Counted from the stretch's first letter, positions 1 through 5,297 are shown. The stretch: DNA of 5,297 nucleotides from an uncultured Collinsella sp. (GCA_900548495.1 URKT01000110.1:1-5297); one strand, 5' to 3'. Notes: a model not told the origin generated them from the sequence alone. Made by a program: numbers and translations.

Positions 1-435
1 ATTGGTCAATCTCGGCCGACTATATTTGGCTAAATTATTCCGGCGCTAACACCAGGGTAAATGATGACAAGTGTAGTGCTACCCAACTGGCAGAGATAAC
101 AAAAAGGCGATGCAGATGCACGTAGCATTCAGGCGGTTCGGACTCGGTGCCTTCACGCCATCGCAACGCTTTCAGATATAGTTCTCGTTCTCTTACTAAA
201 GGAAACTTTAGTCTACGTCATCTTGTCGAGACAGAGGTGAAGCGAAGTGTTGTCGCGACGTATCTTATTCCAGATGGCTCAGTATCAGCGTGAGAATCGC
301 ACCAAAGTGTACTTACGATTCTCGTGTCCCACGGACAACATGAGCTGAGCATTGAGGTTCCACCCTTTGCTGCAACTACACGGGGTTGGACGGCAATGAA
401 TATGCCGGGCCGCATACCACGCGCAGCGGGGGTCC
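1..435. other. No supported gene; AT-richer accessory DNA
   Basis: I see no convincing gene here. On the + strand, frame 3 is open from the window edge to a TAG at 123-125 and again to a TGA at 291-293. The translation matches nothing I recognise and has no start with a ribosome binding site, so it could be chance or the decayed end of a gene lying to the left. The longer minus-strand frame over 218-478 overlaps the IS110-like remnant and has no family features. The only clear structure is the inverted repeat at 292-323, described separately. Confidence 0.5.
292..323. repeat. 8-bp inverted repeat upstream of IS110-like remnant
   Basis: GAGAATCG (292-299) and CGATTCTC (316-323) are perfect reverse complements separated by 16 nt. 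No T-run follows on the + strand, so it is not an obvious terminator. It lies 112 nt before the start of the IS110-like fragment. In IS110-family elements the non-coding end upstream of the recombinase gene encodes a structured bridge RNA, so this could be a remnant of such a stem. An 8-bp match alone could also be chance. Confidence 0.4.
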
Positions 436-561
436 ATGTCCCAGTATGTTGCCTACAGCAGCCTCGATGTCCACGCACACATCATCTCTGCCTTCGCGTT
501 CAATCCATTTGCCGGAGAGTGCGAGGGTTGCCAGGCCGTAGAATTCGAGCCGAACAAATGA
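436..561 (+). pseudogene. IS110-like transposase, N-terminal remnant
   Basis: A 41-codon frame starts at ATG 436, preceded by a purine-rich GGGGG tract at 428-432 that could serve as a ribosome binding site. It reads MSQYVAYSSLDVHAHIIS and continues with NPFAGE. IS110/IS1111-family DEDD transposases typically open with a short strand carrying a 'G/S-L/I-D-V-H' motif; its Asp is the first catalytic acid of the RuvC-like fold and here corresponds to D11. Full-length family members are roughly 300-400 residues, but this frame stops at TGA 559-561, and I find no continuation of the DEDD domain or of the C-terminal transposase_20 domain in the following sequence. It is therefore best read as a dead 5' fragment left by a mobile element at the island edge. 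Similarity rests on the opening motif only, so a short unrelated frame remains possible. Confidence 0.5.
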
Positions 562-655
562 AATGCGGTATCAGCGCATAGGATTAAACTGACGATTGCT
601 TTGCACTGAGAATACGCTTGGAAAGCCGCTATGGGTGGCGGCCCGGGTTAAATAG

Positions 656-700
656 AGAAGCCCGTCCGATCACTTTCATGTGGCGAACGGTCGGGCTTCT
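656..700. terminator. Bidirectional rho-independent terminator of the peptide operon
   Basis: AGAAGCCCGTCCG (656-668) pairs with CGGTCGGGCTTCT (688-700). Twelve of 13 positions pair, with one T-T mismatch in the middle and a 19-nt loop. Read on the minus strand the stem is followed by CTATTTAA, and on the + strand by TATT. The T-tracts are short but the stem is long and GC-rich. It lies 64 nt past the stop of the last small gene of the minus-strand operon and ends the transcript there. It would also stop transcripts coming from the IS110-like side. Confidence 0.75.
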
Positions 701-764
701 TATTCCACTTGCCAATGCTCGGCTCATATTGGAAGAAAGCTACGCTAATGTTTGCGTGACACTC

Positions 765-872
765 CTATTTTCTCCGAAGAAAGAGTCGGATAATGAAGAA
801 TAGAATTAAAAAAGGTGCCAGATATAACGCAAGTATAAAGGCTAATCCAACGAGACCTTGCAATAATGGCAT
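765..872 (-). CDS. 35-residue single-pass membrane peptide, last gene of the peptide operon
   Basis: The frame starts at ATG (872-870), a few bases after a strong Shine-Dalgarno GGGAGGAG, and ends at TAG (765-767). The peptide opens MPLLQGLVGLAFILALYLA, is almost entirely hydrophobic to about residue 28 (...FLILFFIIRLF) and ends with the basic tail LRRK. This is the profile of a single transmembrane helix of about 25 residues; the positive-inside rule would place the C-terminus in the cytoplasm. It has no Cys and no C-X-D motifs, so it is not another substrate of the maturase. It lies 78 nt after precursor B and 64 nt before the operon terminator, so it is probably co-transcribed. I do not recognise a family. 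Possible roles are an immunity peptide, an export or processing helper, or a small membrane toxin. The good ribosome binding site, the uninterrupted hydrophobic stretch and the basic end argue against chance, but its small size limits confidence. Confidence 0.6.
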   Translation of the reverse strand: MPLLQGLVGLAFILALYLAPFLILFFIIRLFLRRK

Positions 873-950
873 AACTCCTCCCAGACACGAGATTTTGGTA
901 TTTGTTCCCATCTTATTCTGAATTGGACCAAATAGTTCCTAGCCACAAAA

Positions 951-1130
951 CTACTCGTCAACTGGATCGCACCAATCTGCTGGCAAAACACAGCTTGATT
1001 CTTTATCGACATAGCACCAATCCGCAACAGGGCACTCGGCGATGTCGTAAAAATTGCATATATCAACTCCAAGACAACAAGGCTCAACGGGAGGATGTTC
1101 ATTTGAACCAACAGGATGGATATGCTTCAT
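951..1130 (-). CDS. Ranthipeptide-type RiPP precursor B (59 aa, C-X-D motifs)
   Basis: Substrate peptide predicted for the radical SAM/SPASM enzyme of the same operon. The start is ATG (1130-1128), with AAGGTG about 10 nt upstream; the stop is TAG (951-953). The leader begins MKHIHPVGSNEHPPVEP, and the core starts at the vicinal pair C18-C19. The seven Cys are 18, 19, 25, 33, 39, 47 and 54. Six Cys-to-Asp units are visible: C19-LGV-D23, C25-NFY-D29 and C33-PVA-D37 (all X3), C39-YV-D42 (X2), C47-VLPA-D52 (X4) and C54-DPV-D58 (X3). In the freyrasin family (PapA/PapB) each C-X3-D becomes a thioether from Cys sulfur to the Asp beta carbon, and the same chemistry is inferred here. C18 is a spare Cys with no obvious partner. 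The leader and the DIC..YD.A core block match precursor A, 30 nt upstream in the operon. There is no signal peptide and no double-Gly processing site. A disulfide-rich peptide is the main alternative. Confidence 0.85.
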   Translation of the reverse strand: MKHIHPVGSNEHPPVEPCCLGVDICNFYDIAECPVADWCYVDKESSCVLPADWCDPVDE

Positions 1131-1160
1131 AACAGCTCTTCACCTTAATCCAATTAGAGA

Positions 1161-1364
1161 CTACGTTTGATCAATGCCACAGTGATCTACAACGCAGATG
1201 CTGCCGCCATCCATGTCATAGTCGCAGTAATCGTATGCACCACAGCCATCTGCTTTATCATAAACAGTACAGATGTCAGTAATGCCCAAGAGGCAGTCAA
1301 AAGACATCGGCTTCACGCCTGCCTCGTCGCCACTTCCTGGATTAATCGGATGAATATGCTTCAC
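1161..1364 (-). CDS. Ranthipeptide-type RiPP precursor A (67 aa, C-X-D motifs)
   Basis: First substrate peptide after the maturase gene. I place the start at GTG (1364-1362) because AAAGGGAGGT, a near-perfect Shine-Dalgarno, lies 5 nt upstream and because the resulting (M)KHIHPINPG matches the beginning of precursor B. A longer frame from ATG 1412 would run through that site and is unlikely. The stop is TAG (1161-1163). Six Cys are at 24, 32, 41, 47, 57 and 62. The Cys-to-Asp units are C32-TVY-D36 and C41-GAY-D45 (X3), C47-DY-D50, C57-VV-D60 and C62-GI-D65 (X2), while C24 reaches its next Asp only at D30 (X5). The core is strongly acidic, rich in Asp, Tyr and Gly, and has one Lys and no Arg after C24. 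Family knowledge predicts Cys-Asp beta-carbon thioethers as in freyrasin. The ring pattern is inferred, and the X2 and X5 spacings may form different rings or none. No signal peptide is seen, and no GG cleavage site. Confidence 0.86.
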   Translation of the reverse strand: MKHIHPINPGSGDEAGVKPMSFDCLLGITDICTVYDKADGCGAYDYCDYDMDGGSICVVDHCGIDQT

Positions 1365-1369
1365 GACTA

Positions 1370-1379
1370 CCTCCCTTTG
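1370..1379 (-). promoter_or_regulatory. Strong Shine-Dalgarno that fixes the GTG start of precursor A
   Basis: On the minus strand CAAAGGGAGGT ends 5 nt before GTG 1364-1362. It is the strongest ribosome binding site in the operon, which fits the need to make substrate peptide in large excess over the enzyme. It also decides the start, because the upstream ATG at 1412 has no such site. Confidence 0.8.
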
Positions 1380-1422
1380 AGTGCAGAAAAACCTCAATAT
1401 TGTGTATAACAAACCAAGATGT

Positions 1423-1521
1423 CTAGTTCACCATATTTCTAGAATGGTTTCGGCGAACGTAGCAATAAGCTTCGCAGACGGTAATCAGAAGAACGAACAC
1501 CTCCACAATGGTGACAGCAAT
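1423..1521 (-). CDS. Possible small membrane peptide or readthrough tail after the maturase gene
   Basis: Directly after the maturase TAA (1536-1534), the same reading frame stays open to TAG 1425-1423. It encodes a hydrophobic run (VTIVEVFVLLITVCEAYCYV) followed by RRNHSRN, the profile of one transmembrane helix with a basic end. No ATG opens it; the candidates are ATT 1521 or GTG 1506, neither with a clear Shine-Dalgarno. It could be a poorly initiated small protein (27-32 residues), a membrane anchor added by occasional readthrough of the TAA, or chance. It resembles the better supported 35-residue membrane peptide at 765-872 in profile only, not in sequence. The remainder of the 169-nt gap up to precursor A is AT-rich and could hold an internal promoter, but I see no convincing -35/-10 pair. 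Confidence 0.22.
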   Translation of the reverse strand: MAVTIVEVFVLLITVCEAYCYVRRNHSRNMVN

Positions 1522-1533
1522 GCGCTGAACCGC

Positions 1534-2892
1534 TTATTCCGATACAGTAGCTTCTCGTTGATTTTTCTCCTGCGAAGATGAGTGGCGGGAAATAAGGTCA
1601 AAAGCCATCTCGTAGCACATTTTTCTATATTCACATGATGCAGGGTGTAGACTCTTGGGCAAGTAGCCGTGCTCGTCTGCAGCCTCCCAGCTACAGCCCC
1701 CACCACAGAAAGACCGAGCCCAACAGTCCGTACAGTCAATTCTTTTTTCGACACCCTGACTCCAGTTTTCAATATACCTAGTTTCGTCAATTCCGGTGAC
1801 GATGTTGCCCATTTTGAATCGCATCATCCCGACAAACCTGTGACAGGGGTATACGTCCCCTTCGGGAGTCACGGAAATAAAACGCCTGCCAGCCCCGCAT
1901 CCGACAAAGGCGATCCTGTTGCTCATAATCAAATCAACTGCAGTTTTCAATGTTCTAAACAAGGGCTTTTCCCCTTGATCAATCTGTTTGAGATATTGAT
2001 CCGCCAAATCTATTAGGCCCGCCCTGATTTTGTTTAATGAGTGTTCGTCGAGTTTGATATTCTCATCGAATGAGCTCACGGGCGAGAAGTAAATCCTTCT
2101 GAAGCCCATCTCTTTAAACTGAAAATAGTCTTCAACAAGGTTACAGTTATAATTTGTTAAGGTCGTTCTTGCGCCGAAGGGGAACGACTCGGAAAAACGA
2201 CGAACGTTTTTGTCGATATCGGAGAAAGAGCCGCCTCCCGTCTTGTACGGGCGCGATGCATCGTGCTTGCATCCTGTACCATCGAGACTAATCAGAACAG
2301 AAAACCCGTGCTCCTTGAAAGAATTCACAGCAGTGTCATTCAAAAGCGTTCCGTTGGTCGTAATAGAATAGGTAAAGTTTCTATTGGGGTATATTCTTTT
2401 TGAATAGTCGACCGTTTTCCATATCAGCGGCTCGTTAATCATGGGTTCCCCACCAAAAAAGACGATCGCAAGCGTTTCGTTTTCCGATGAACTTGCGACG
2501 AGGTAGTCGACCGCCTTGAAGGCTATCTCGTCTGTCATCAGCAGAGGAGACGTTCCATAATCTCCTTTACCGGCAAAACAGTAACTACAACCAAGGTTGC
2601 ATGCATGTGAAACGTGGAGTTCGATGGATCTAAGTTTTCGAGGCGTGTCTTTTGTTAAGAAAGTCCGCTCAGACAATCGTTGATACTCATCAATGTCGTC
2701 TTCAAGTTCTGCTATGGTCGTTTGGTCGTAGCCTTTCGCAGCAAGTGACTTTGTTAGCAACTTCGAGTTGACCGTTCTTCCCGATGCTTCAAATATGCGA
2801 AGCGCATCTTCTGATGCTTGGTCAACCTGAAAGCAATTGCGAGTGACCTCATCGAAGCAGTAACGACGATCACTTACTGAGAAAAAATGCAT
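1534..2892 (-). CDS. Radical SAM/SPASM peptide maturase (ranthipeptide/PapB-like)
   Basis: Predicted to use S-adenosylmethionine and iron-sulfur clusters to form thioether crosslinks in the Cys/Asp-rich precursor peptides encoded just downstream. I chose ATG 2892 (452 aa) because GAGGA precedes it closely; a GTG at 2922 would add 10 residues and has only a weak AAGG. Residues 1-85 look like the small N-terminal leader-binding (RRE, PqqD-like) region of such maturases. The radical SAM barrel begins at H93-V-S-H-A with C98-X3-C102-X2-C105 for the 4Fe-4S/SAM cluster, followed by GGEP (147-150) and TTNGTLL (178-184). The C-terminal SPASM domain has C332, C350, then C387-X2-C390-X5-C396-X3-C400, then C420 and C426: the complete set for two auxiliary clusters. 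The length fits the family (about 400-470 aa). Family membership is firm. The exact chemistry (Cys-Asp beta-carbon thioether as in PapB) is inferred from the precursors. SCIFF-type maturase or another SPASM peptide modifier is the alternative. Confidence 0.92.
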   Translation of the reverse strand: MHFFSVSDRRYCFDEVTRNCFQVDQASEDALRIFEASGRTVNSKLLTKSLAAKGYDQTTIAELEDDIDEYQRLSERTFLTKDTPRKLRSIELHVSHACNLGCSYCFAGKGDYGTSPLLMTDEIAFKAVDYLVASSSENETLAIVFFGGEPMINEPLIWKTVDYSKRIYPNRNFTYSITTNGTLLNDTAVNSFKEHGFSVLISLDGTGCKHDASRPYKTGGGSFSDIDKNVRRFSESFPFGARTTLTNYNCNLVEDYFQFKEMGFRRIYFSPVSSFDENIKLDEHSLNKIRAGLIDLADQYLKQIDQGEKPLFRTLKTAVDLIMSNRIAFVGCGAGRRFISVTPEGDVYPCHRFVGMMRFKMGNIVTGIDETRYIENWSQGVEKRIDCTDCWARSFCGGGCSWEAADEHGYLPKSLHPASCEYRKMCYEMAFDLISRHSSSQEKNQREATVSE

Positions 2893-3408
2893 ACGTTCCT
2901 CAATTTCATGCTGGACTGGCACTAACCTTGTTTATTGTTGCGCAGCTATAAAAAACCACCAGCGGGGATTCGGTGTGCGGCCCAATCGGACTCCCAAAAG
3001 GTTCTATTTGAGACTGGCAAGCTTTGTGTTGTTGGCACTTCGACAGCGCTCTTTATTCCAACATGGAGCCTCGCAGTTTGAGTCGACTTGCCTCTGGAAG
3101 GTCCGATCTTAACTTGATTTAGGATGAAAACAGATTACAGGCGCGCTCCTCTAGAAAGAAAGGAAACCAATCGCCGCCTTTCACCAGGAAAGTTTTTATA
3201 GCCCACCTCGAGCAAAATGAAAGATGCGAGAGCGATTGGGGAACAACGCGAATCTCCCCTTTTGGGTGGGAGCGAGCCTTCAGCCACCGGCGAACGACTC
3301 GCCCTGGTCAGAATCTGGAAGTGGTGCCGGGCCGCTTGGGCCTCCCCGGTGACTTCGTGGGGCTTACCTGCCTGACGTCGAGGAGTACATCCGCAAGATT
3401 CGTTCCCT
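2893..3408. other. Intergenic junction between the peptide operon and the host genes
   Basis: No supported gene. The peptide operon promoter should lie here on the minus strand upstream of 2892. The region contains TTTTTTATAG (complement of 2946-2955), but I could not find a -35/-10 pair at good spacing. A small hairpin GGGGA (3238-3242)/TCCCC (3255-3259) followed by TTTT may be a weak + strand terminator. GC content rises sharply after about 3230. A + strand frame from ATG 3218 to TGA 3373-3375 is in the same frame as the FHA gene but has no ribosome binding site. Another short + frame over about 3352-3434 encodes LPDVEEYIRKIRSL with host-like GC-ending codons before a stop. These may be debris of a gene disrupted at the island edge. 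Confidence 0.5.
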
Positions 3409-3882
3409 ATGCCGTTTGCTCTCACGCCCGCCTTAGTTCCAAGTCGGGCGAGCCGCCGCGCTCATGCGACCCGTGGCGGCGACACGTCGACGCCGCGCTC
3501 GCTGAGCACATCTTCGGTCGCGGGCGAGCACGAGGTCGCGCCGGCGCATCCGCCGGGACTGCTGTGCGTGCAAAACGGCTACGTGGTGAGCGTCCCGCGC
3601 TGGATTCAGCCGAGTGAGGAAGGCGTTGAGATCGGCGCGCTGGCAACGGGGGAGGGCGGCATCACCGACGACGTCTCGGCCCGCCATGCCCATATCTGGT
3701 GCGACGAGTCTGGCGCATGGTTTGTCGAGGACCTGTCGTCCACTAACGGCACCGTGGTGGTAAACGGGGCCACGAGTGTGTGTATTCAAGTAGAGCCCGG
3801 CCGCTCCGCCCAGCTCAACCCCGGCGACGAGCTCAAACTCGGCGAATCCACCACCTACGCCATCCTGCTCGGCGCCCTCTAG
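3409..3882 (+). CDS. FHA-domain protein, possibly 5'-truncated
   Basis: A 157-residue frame whose C-terminal half is a forkhead-associated (FHA) domain, a module that binds phosphothreonine peptides and usually works with Ser/Thr kinases. The hallmarks are visible: VEIG near residue 73 at the place of the usual GR, the phospho-binding loop VSARHAHI (89-96), DLSSTNGTVVVNG (108-120) with the conserved S-T-N-G, and LNPGDELKLGE (136-146) closing the fold. Residues 1-55 are low-complexity, rich in Ala, Ser, Pro and Arg, and look like a linker rather than a domain. The ATG at 3409 is the first start after an in-frame TGA (3373-3375) and has no clear ribosome binding site, so the true start may be later or the gene may have lost its N-terminal part where GC content changes. 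No kinase or phosphatase gene is visible nearby. The domain call is firm; the function and the start are not. Confidence 0.8.
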   Translation: MPFALTPALVPSRASRRAHATRGGDTSTPRSLSTSSVAGEHEVAPAHPPGLLCVQNGYVVSVPRWIQPSEEGVEIGALATGEGGITDDVSARHAHIWCDESGAWFVEDLSSTNGTVVVNGATSVCIQVEPGRSAQLNPGDELKLGESTTYAILLGAL

Positions 3883-3931
3883 CCGGCAGTTAGGGACGTT
3901 CCTTTCCTGCCGGTACTTGGGGACACTCCTT
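3883..3931. repeat. REP-like repeat after the FHA gene
   Basis: CCGGCAG (3883-3889) and CTGCCGG (3907-3913) form a perfect 7-bp stem immediately after the FHA stop codon. Inside and beyond it lies a direct repeat: TTAGGGACGTTCCTT (3890-3904) and TTGGGGACACTCCTT (3917-3931), 12 of 15 identical, each itself a partial palindrome. This combination of a hairpin with short GGGAC...TCCTT units next to a stop codon is typical of dispersed REP-type intergenic repeats. It may also act as a terminator or mRNA stabiliser for the FHA transcript, although no T-run follows. Confidence 0.55.
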
Positions 3932-3980
3932 GGCGCGTCAGAGCCAGTCGTCCGGGGATGGAGGGACCATTCTGGCCTTT

Positions 3981-4010
3981 GGCGGTCACCCGAGGTAAAC
4001 CTTTACCGCC
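3981..4010. promoter_or_regulatory. Nested inverted repeats (hairpin or operator)
   Basis: GGCGGT (3981-3986) pairs with ACCGCC (4005-4010). Within the same stretch GGTAAA (3994-3999) pairs with TTTACC (4002-4007) across only two bases. The two pairings overlap and exclude each other. A GGTAAA-CC-TTTACC near-palindrome suits a dimeric regulator site as well as an RNA hairpin. No T-run follows. The role is unknown. Confidence 0.35.
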
Positions 4011-4040
4011 CGCCTATATTTGTCGAAATTACACTTAACG

Positions 4041-4060
4041 GCGGGGTACAATAAACCCGC
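4041..4060 (+). promoter_or_regulatory. Possible promoter with -10 inside an inverted repeat
   Basis: TACAAT (4047-4052) is a good -10 hexamer. It is flanked exactly by GCGGG (4041-4045) and CCCGC (4056-4060), a 5-bp inverted repeat that could be an operator covering the -10. The -35 is weak: TTGTCG (4020-4025) lies 21 nt away, too far for a standard promoter. If used, transcription would start near 4060 and give nifJ a leader of about 270 nt. Confidence 0.3.
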
Positions 4061-4285
4061 ATGCGGATTTCCGTTGCGGGCGCTTCCCATCGCCGGGGCG
4101 TGCCCGGGAGCATCCGGCATGCGGCCTTTGCGGCGCTCGGTCATGTGCAAGACGGGCGGTCGGGTCTGTGGGGCGCATCAGCTGCCCCTCGCCTCGGCAT
4201 GTCTTCTCTCCACGCCACGTACCTGCTGCTGAGCCTGCCTGCCAGATGATTGGAAGCAACAGCGTAAATCCCATCACGCCAACAT

Positions 4286-4301
4286 CCCGGCGATCGCCGG
4301 G
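4286..4301. promoter_or_regulatory. Perfect 16-bp palindrome upstream of nifJ
   Basis: CCCGGCGATCGCCGGG is its own reverse complement with no spacer. It ends 32 nt before the nifJ ATG and just before a TA-rich stretch (GTATACCTATATGAG). As DNA it suits a dimeric regulator; as RNA it would form a hairpin only with a small internal loop. It does not match the Rex consensus that often controls redox enzymes. The regulator is unknown. Confidence 0.5.
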
Positions 4302-4333
4302 GCCTGTATACCTATATGAGAGGAGAGGGGTAT

Positions 4334-5297
<964 letters not shown>

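Larger units (their letters stand above)
3932..4333. other. Non-coding upstream region of nifJ
   Basis: About 400 nt with no gene I can support. Short frames at 4020-4232 and 4061-4249 (+) and 4035-4277 (-) overlap one another, are rich in Arg, Ala and Gly from high GC, and match no family. The stretch holds the hairpins at 3981-4010 and 4041-4060. GCATGCGG (4059-4066) can pair, with a one-base bulge, with CCGGCATGC (4114-4122). GGGGC(4168-4172)...GCCCC around a CAGCTG is another potential stem, and the 16-bp palindrome lies at 4286-4301. A structured mRNA leader or a small RNA is possible; I recognise no known riboswitch in it. Confidence 0.5.

Noticed and set aside
618..803. 61-codon + strand frame
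   Set aside because: It runs straight through the terminator hairpin, which forces the apparent coding, and is antisense to the 765-872 gene.
842..1111. 89-codon minus-strand frame
   Set aside because: It overlaps precursor B in another frame and lacks a ribosome binding site; B has the conserved leader and Cys-Asp pattern.
1167..1409. 80-codon + strand frame opposite precursor A
   Set aside because: Antisense to A, with no Shine-Dalgarno and no recognisable features.
1485..1790. 101-codon minus-strand frame overlapping the maturase end
   Set aside because: Alternate frame of the SPASM-coding region; the maturase frame has the full cysteine pattern.
1669..2016. 115-codon + strand frame within the maturase gene
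   Set aside because: Antisense shadow of the maturase C-terminal SPASM region.
3124..3201. 25-codon + strand frame beginning at ATG 3124
   Set aside because: No ribosome binding site, no family features, and composition like surrounding non-coding DNA.
3433..3789. 118-codon minus-strand frame and other frames overlapping the FHA gene
   Set aside because: GC-rich shadows; only the + frame contains the FHA motifs.
4059..4260. Known riboswitch or housekeeping RNA (cobalamin, TPP, SRP, tmRNA) upstream of nifJ
   Set aside because: I looked for conserved cores of these RNAs by eye and found none; only generic GC-rich stems are present.

Overview
Host: The right part of the window (about 3400-5297) is GC-rich and its codons mostly end in G or C. 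It carries the start of pyruvate:ferredoxin oxidoreductase, an enzyme of anaerobic metabolism. Together with the style of the proteins, this suggests a high-GC anaerobe of the Actinobacteria, most likely Coriobacteriia (Collinsella/Olsenella type). That assignment is inference. The left and middle parts (about 1-3230) are visibly more AT-rich and look like an accessory island inserted beside conserved host genes.

Layout: Positions 1-435 hold no gene I can support. An IS110-like transposase N-terminal remnant lies at 436-561 (+). A bidirectional terminator hairpin at 656-700 separates it from a minus-strand operon. Read in its own direction, the operon is: a radical SAM/SPASM peptide maturase (2892-1534); precursor peptide A (1364-1161, GTG start, strong Shine-Dalgarno); precursor peptide B (1130-951, 30 nt after A); a 35-residue hydrophobic peptide with a strong Shine-Dalgarno (872-765); then the terminator. 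Positions 2893-3408 hold no supported gene and contain the drop in GC. To the right are a small FHA-domain protein (3409-3882, +), a non-coding stretch with REP-like repeats, hairpins and a perfect 16-bp palindrome, and the 5' part of nifJ (4334 to the window end, +).

Main discovery: The operon is a compact ribosomal-peptide (RiPP) cluster. Both small precursors begin (M/V)KHIHP and have a C-terminal core packed with Cys-to-Asp motifs, mainly C-X3-D and C-X2-D. This is the pattern known from freyrasin-type ranthipeptides (PapA/PapB), in which a radical SAM/SPASM enzyme joins a Cys sulfur to the beta carbon of an Asp. The maturase here has the required CX3CX2C radical SAM site and a complete SPASM cysteine set. 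Two related but different substrates, mixed C-D spacings and a co-transcribed transmembrane peptide make the cluster unusual. No transporter, protease or regulator is visible in the window.

Working together: The likely scheme, by inference, is that the maturase binds the shared KHIHP leader, installs several thioether rings in each core, and the products are released or exported by factors outside the window. The small membrane peptide may help with export, immunity or activity. The FHA gene and nifJ are probably host genes unrelated to the peptide cluster.
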